The position numbers and the translations under genes are program-made. Source: UBA12018 sp051656605 (GTDB lineage Bacteria; Bacteroidota; Bacteroidia; Bacteroidales; CAMTPD01). Taken from it: a DNA stretch of 64,000 bases. The stretch spans positions 143,677 to 207,676 of the forward strand of contig JBOGCF010000007.1 in assembly GCA_051656605.1 (NCBI GenBank), read 5' to 3'. The first letter of the stretch is position 1; every line of letters starts with the position of its first letter. Positions 63,865-64,000 of this stretch are shown here, one piece after another. The notes under the pieces were generated by a model that was given only the letters and a program-made list of their open reading frames with translations, was not told the DNA's origin and made no database searches.

Positions 63865-64000
63865 ATCGGATAGGAGGTGATGGATTAGTTCCATCACCGA
63901 CCTTCCACAGCACCGTACGTACCGTTCGGTATACGGCGCCTCCTTAATTTACATTAGCAACCTTGCGGTAATAATCTGAAAAGAAGATATAACCAGACCG
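63865..64000 (-). mobile_element. 3' end of a group II intron (continues beyond the window)
   Basis: On the minus strand, domain V is readable at about 63939-63910. A GCGCCGTA lower stem carries the CGC triad, a CG bulge lies on the 3' side and an upper stem TACC/GGTA has a GAAC loop. The linker GCTGTGGAAGGTCG leads to domain VI: GGTGATGG/CCATCACC stem with an unpaired AACTAAT loop region. A CTATCCGAT end gives a predicted 3' splice site at 63865. The intron lies antisense, 16 nt beyond the GH84 stop codon. Its 5' portion is outside the window. Confidence 0.78.
63944..64000 (-). CDS. C-terminus of an intron-encoded reverse transcriptase/maturase (partial)
   Basis: The last 18 codons read RSGYIFFSDYYRKVANVN and then TAA, ending 4 nt before domain V. 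This is the expected location for a maturase ORF within domain IV, and the reading frame is continuous to the window edge. Too short for a domain call; the identification rests on position next to domain V. Confidence 0.55.
   Translation of the reverse strand, partial: RSGYIFFSDYYRKVANVN

Noticed and set aside
63850..64000. Right-edge inverted sequences considered as an insertion-sequence terminus
   Set aside because: The fold matches group II intron domains V and VI, and no transposase-like frame is present.

Overview
The window looks like a chromosomal stretch of a low-GC member of the Bacteroidota, most likely order Bacteroidales. This is inferred from gene content and signals. Several genes are preceded by the Bacteroidota-type promoter (TTTG, about 18-21 nt, TAnnTTTG). 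Shine-Dalgarno sequences are nearly absent. The serC-serA-DUF1015 gene order, the short SerA type, the methylmalonyl-CoA mutase pair, NrtR-like regulator, 6-bladed beta-propeller lipoprotein and secreted GH20/GH84/GH89/GH2 enzymes all fit. I cannot name a genus. I saw no tRNA, rRNA, CRISPR array or complete insertion sequence.

Layout. 1-2.2 kb: an M24 aminopeptidase and an AlkD-like protein (+). 2.2-7.2 kb: a minus-strand operon mutA, UbiA-like membrane protein, mutB, implying propionate/succinate interconversion. 7.5-18.2 kb: minus-strand genes for a Pif1-like helicase fused to TPRs, two cation/proton antiporters, a YigZ protein, the serine cluster serC-serA-DUF1015, and rarA. 18.4-18.65 kb: a tiny ORF with a perfect Shine-Dalgarno and its own terminator. 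18.7-23.1 kb: an EmrAB-type pump, an M23/LysM lipoprotein and a DUF695 protein (+). 23.2-29.2 kb: a promoter, a TPP riboswitch and the thiamin operon thiD-thiS-tenI/thiE-thiE-thiG-thiC-thiH. 29.3-32.4 kb: a SUMF1-fold lipoprotein and a GH20 hexosaminidase (-).

32.4-34.6 kb is the least ordinary part. It holds an almost 1 kb non-coding stretch full of short inverted phrases. After it come a small membrane protein, two tandem paralogous small proteins and a 5'-truncated coding remnant. These lead into a two-domain retropepsin-like protease and a GH89 enzyme (+). 38.3-46.6 kb is mostly minus strand: aspartase, RlpA-like protein, a tri-haem peroxidase-like lipoprotein, a YkgJ-type cysteine-cluster protein, lipB, mtgA and an NrtR-like regulator, with one ROK kinase on plus. 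46.7-49.3 kb: TrkH/TrkA potassium uptake (+).

49.6-57.2 kb is an export operon (TolC, HlyD, two ABC-2 permeases, no ATPase gene) whose last gene is a translationally coupled, secreted GH2 enzyme. It ends at a perfect 30-bp hairpin. 57.3-61.1 kb (-): a second two-domain retropepsin, a 6-bladed beta-propeller lipoprotein and a dicarboxylate/amino-acid symporter. 61.3-63.8 kb (+): a GH84 hexosaminidase. The right edge carries the 3' end of a group II intron on the minus strand: domain V, domain VI and the last 18 codons of what is probably its maturase.

The secreted GH20, GH84, GH89 and GH2 enzymes suggest scavenging of N-acetylhexosamine-containing glycans, although no SusC/SusD pair is present. 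The mutase operon, aspartase and dicarboxylate symporter fit a fumarate/succinate/propionate fermentation with amino-acid feeding.
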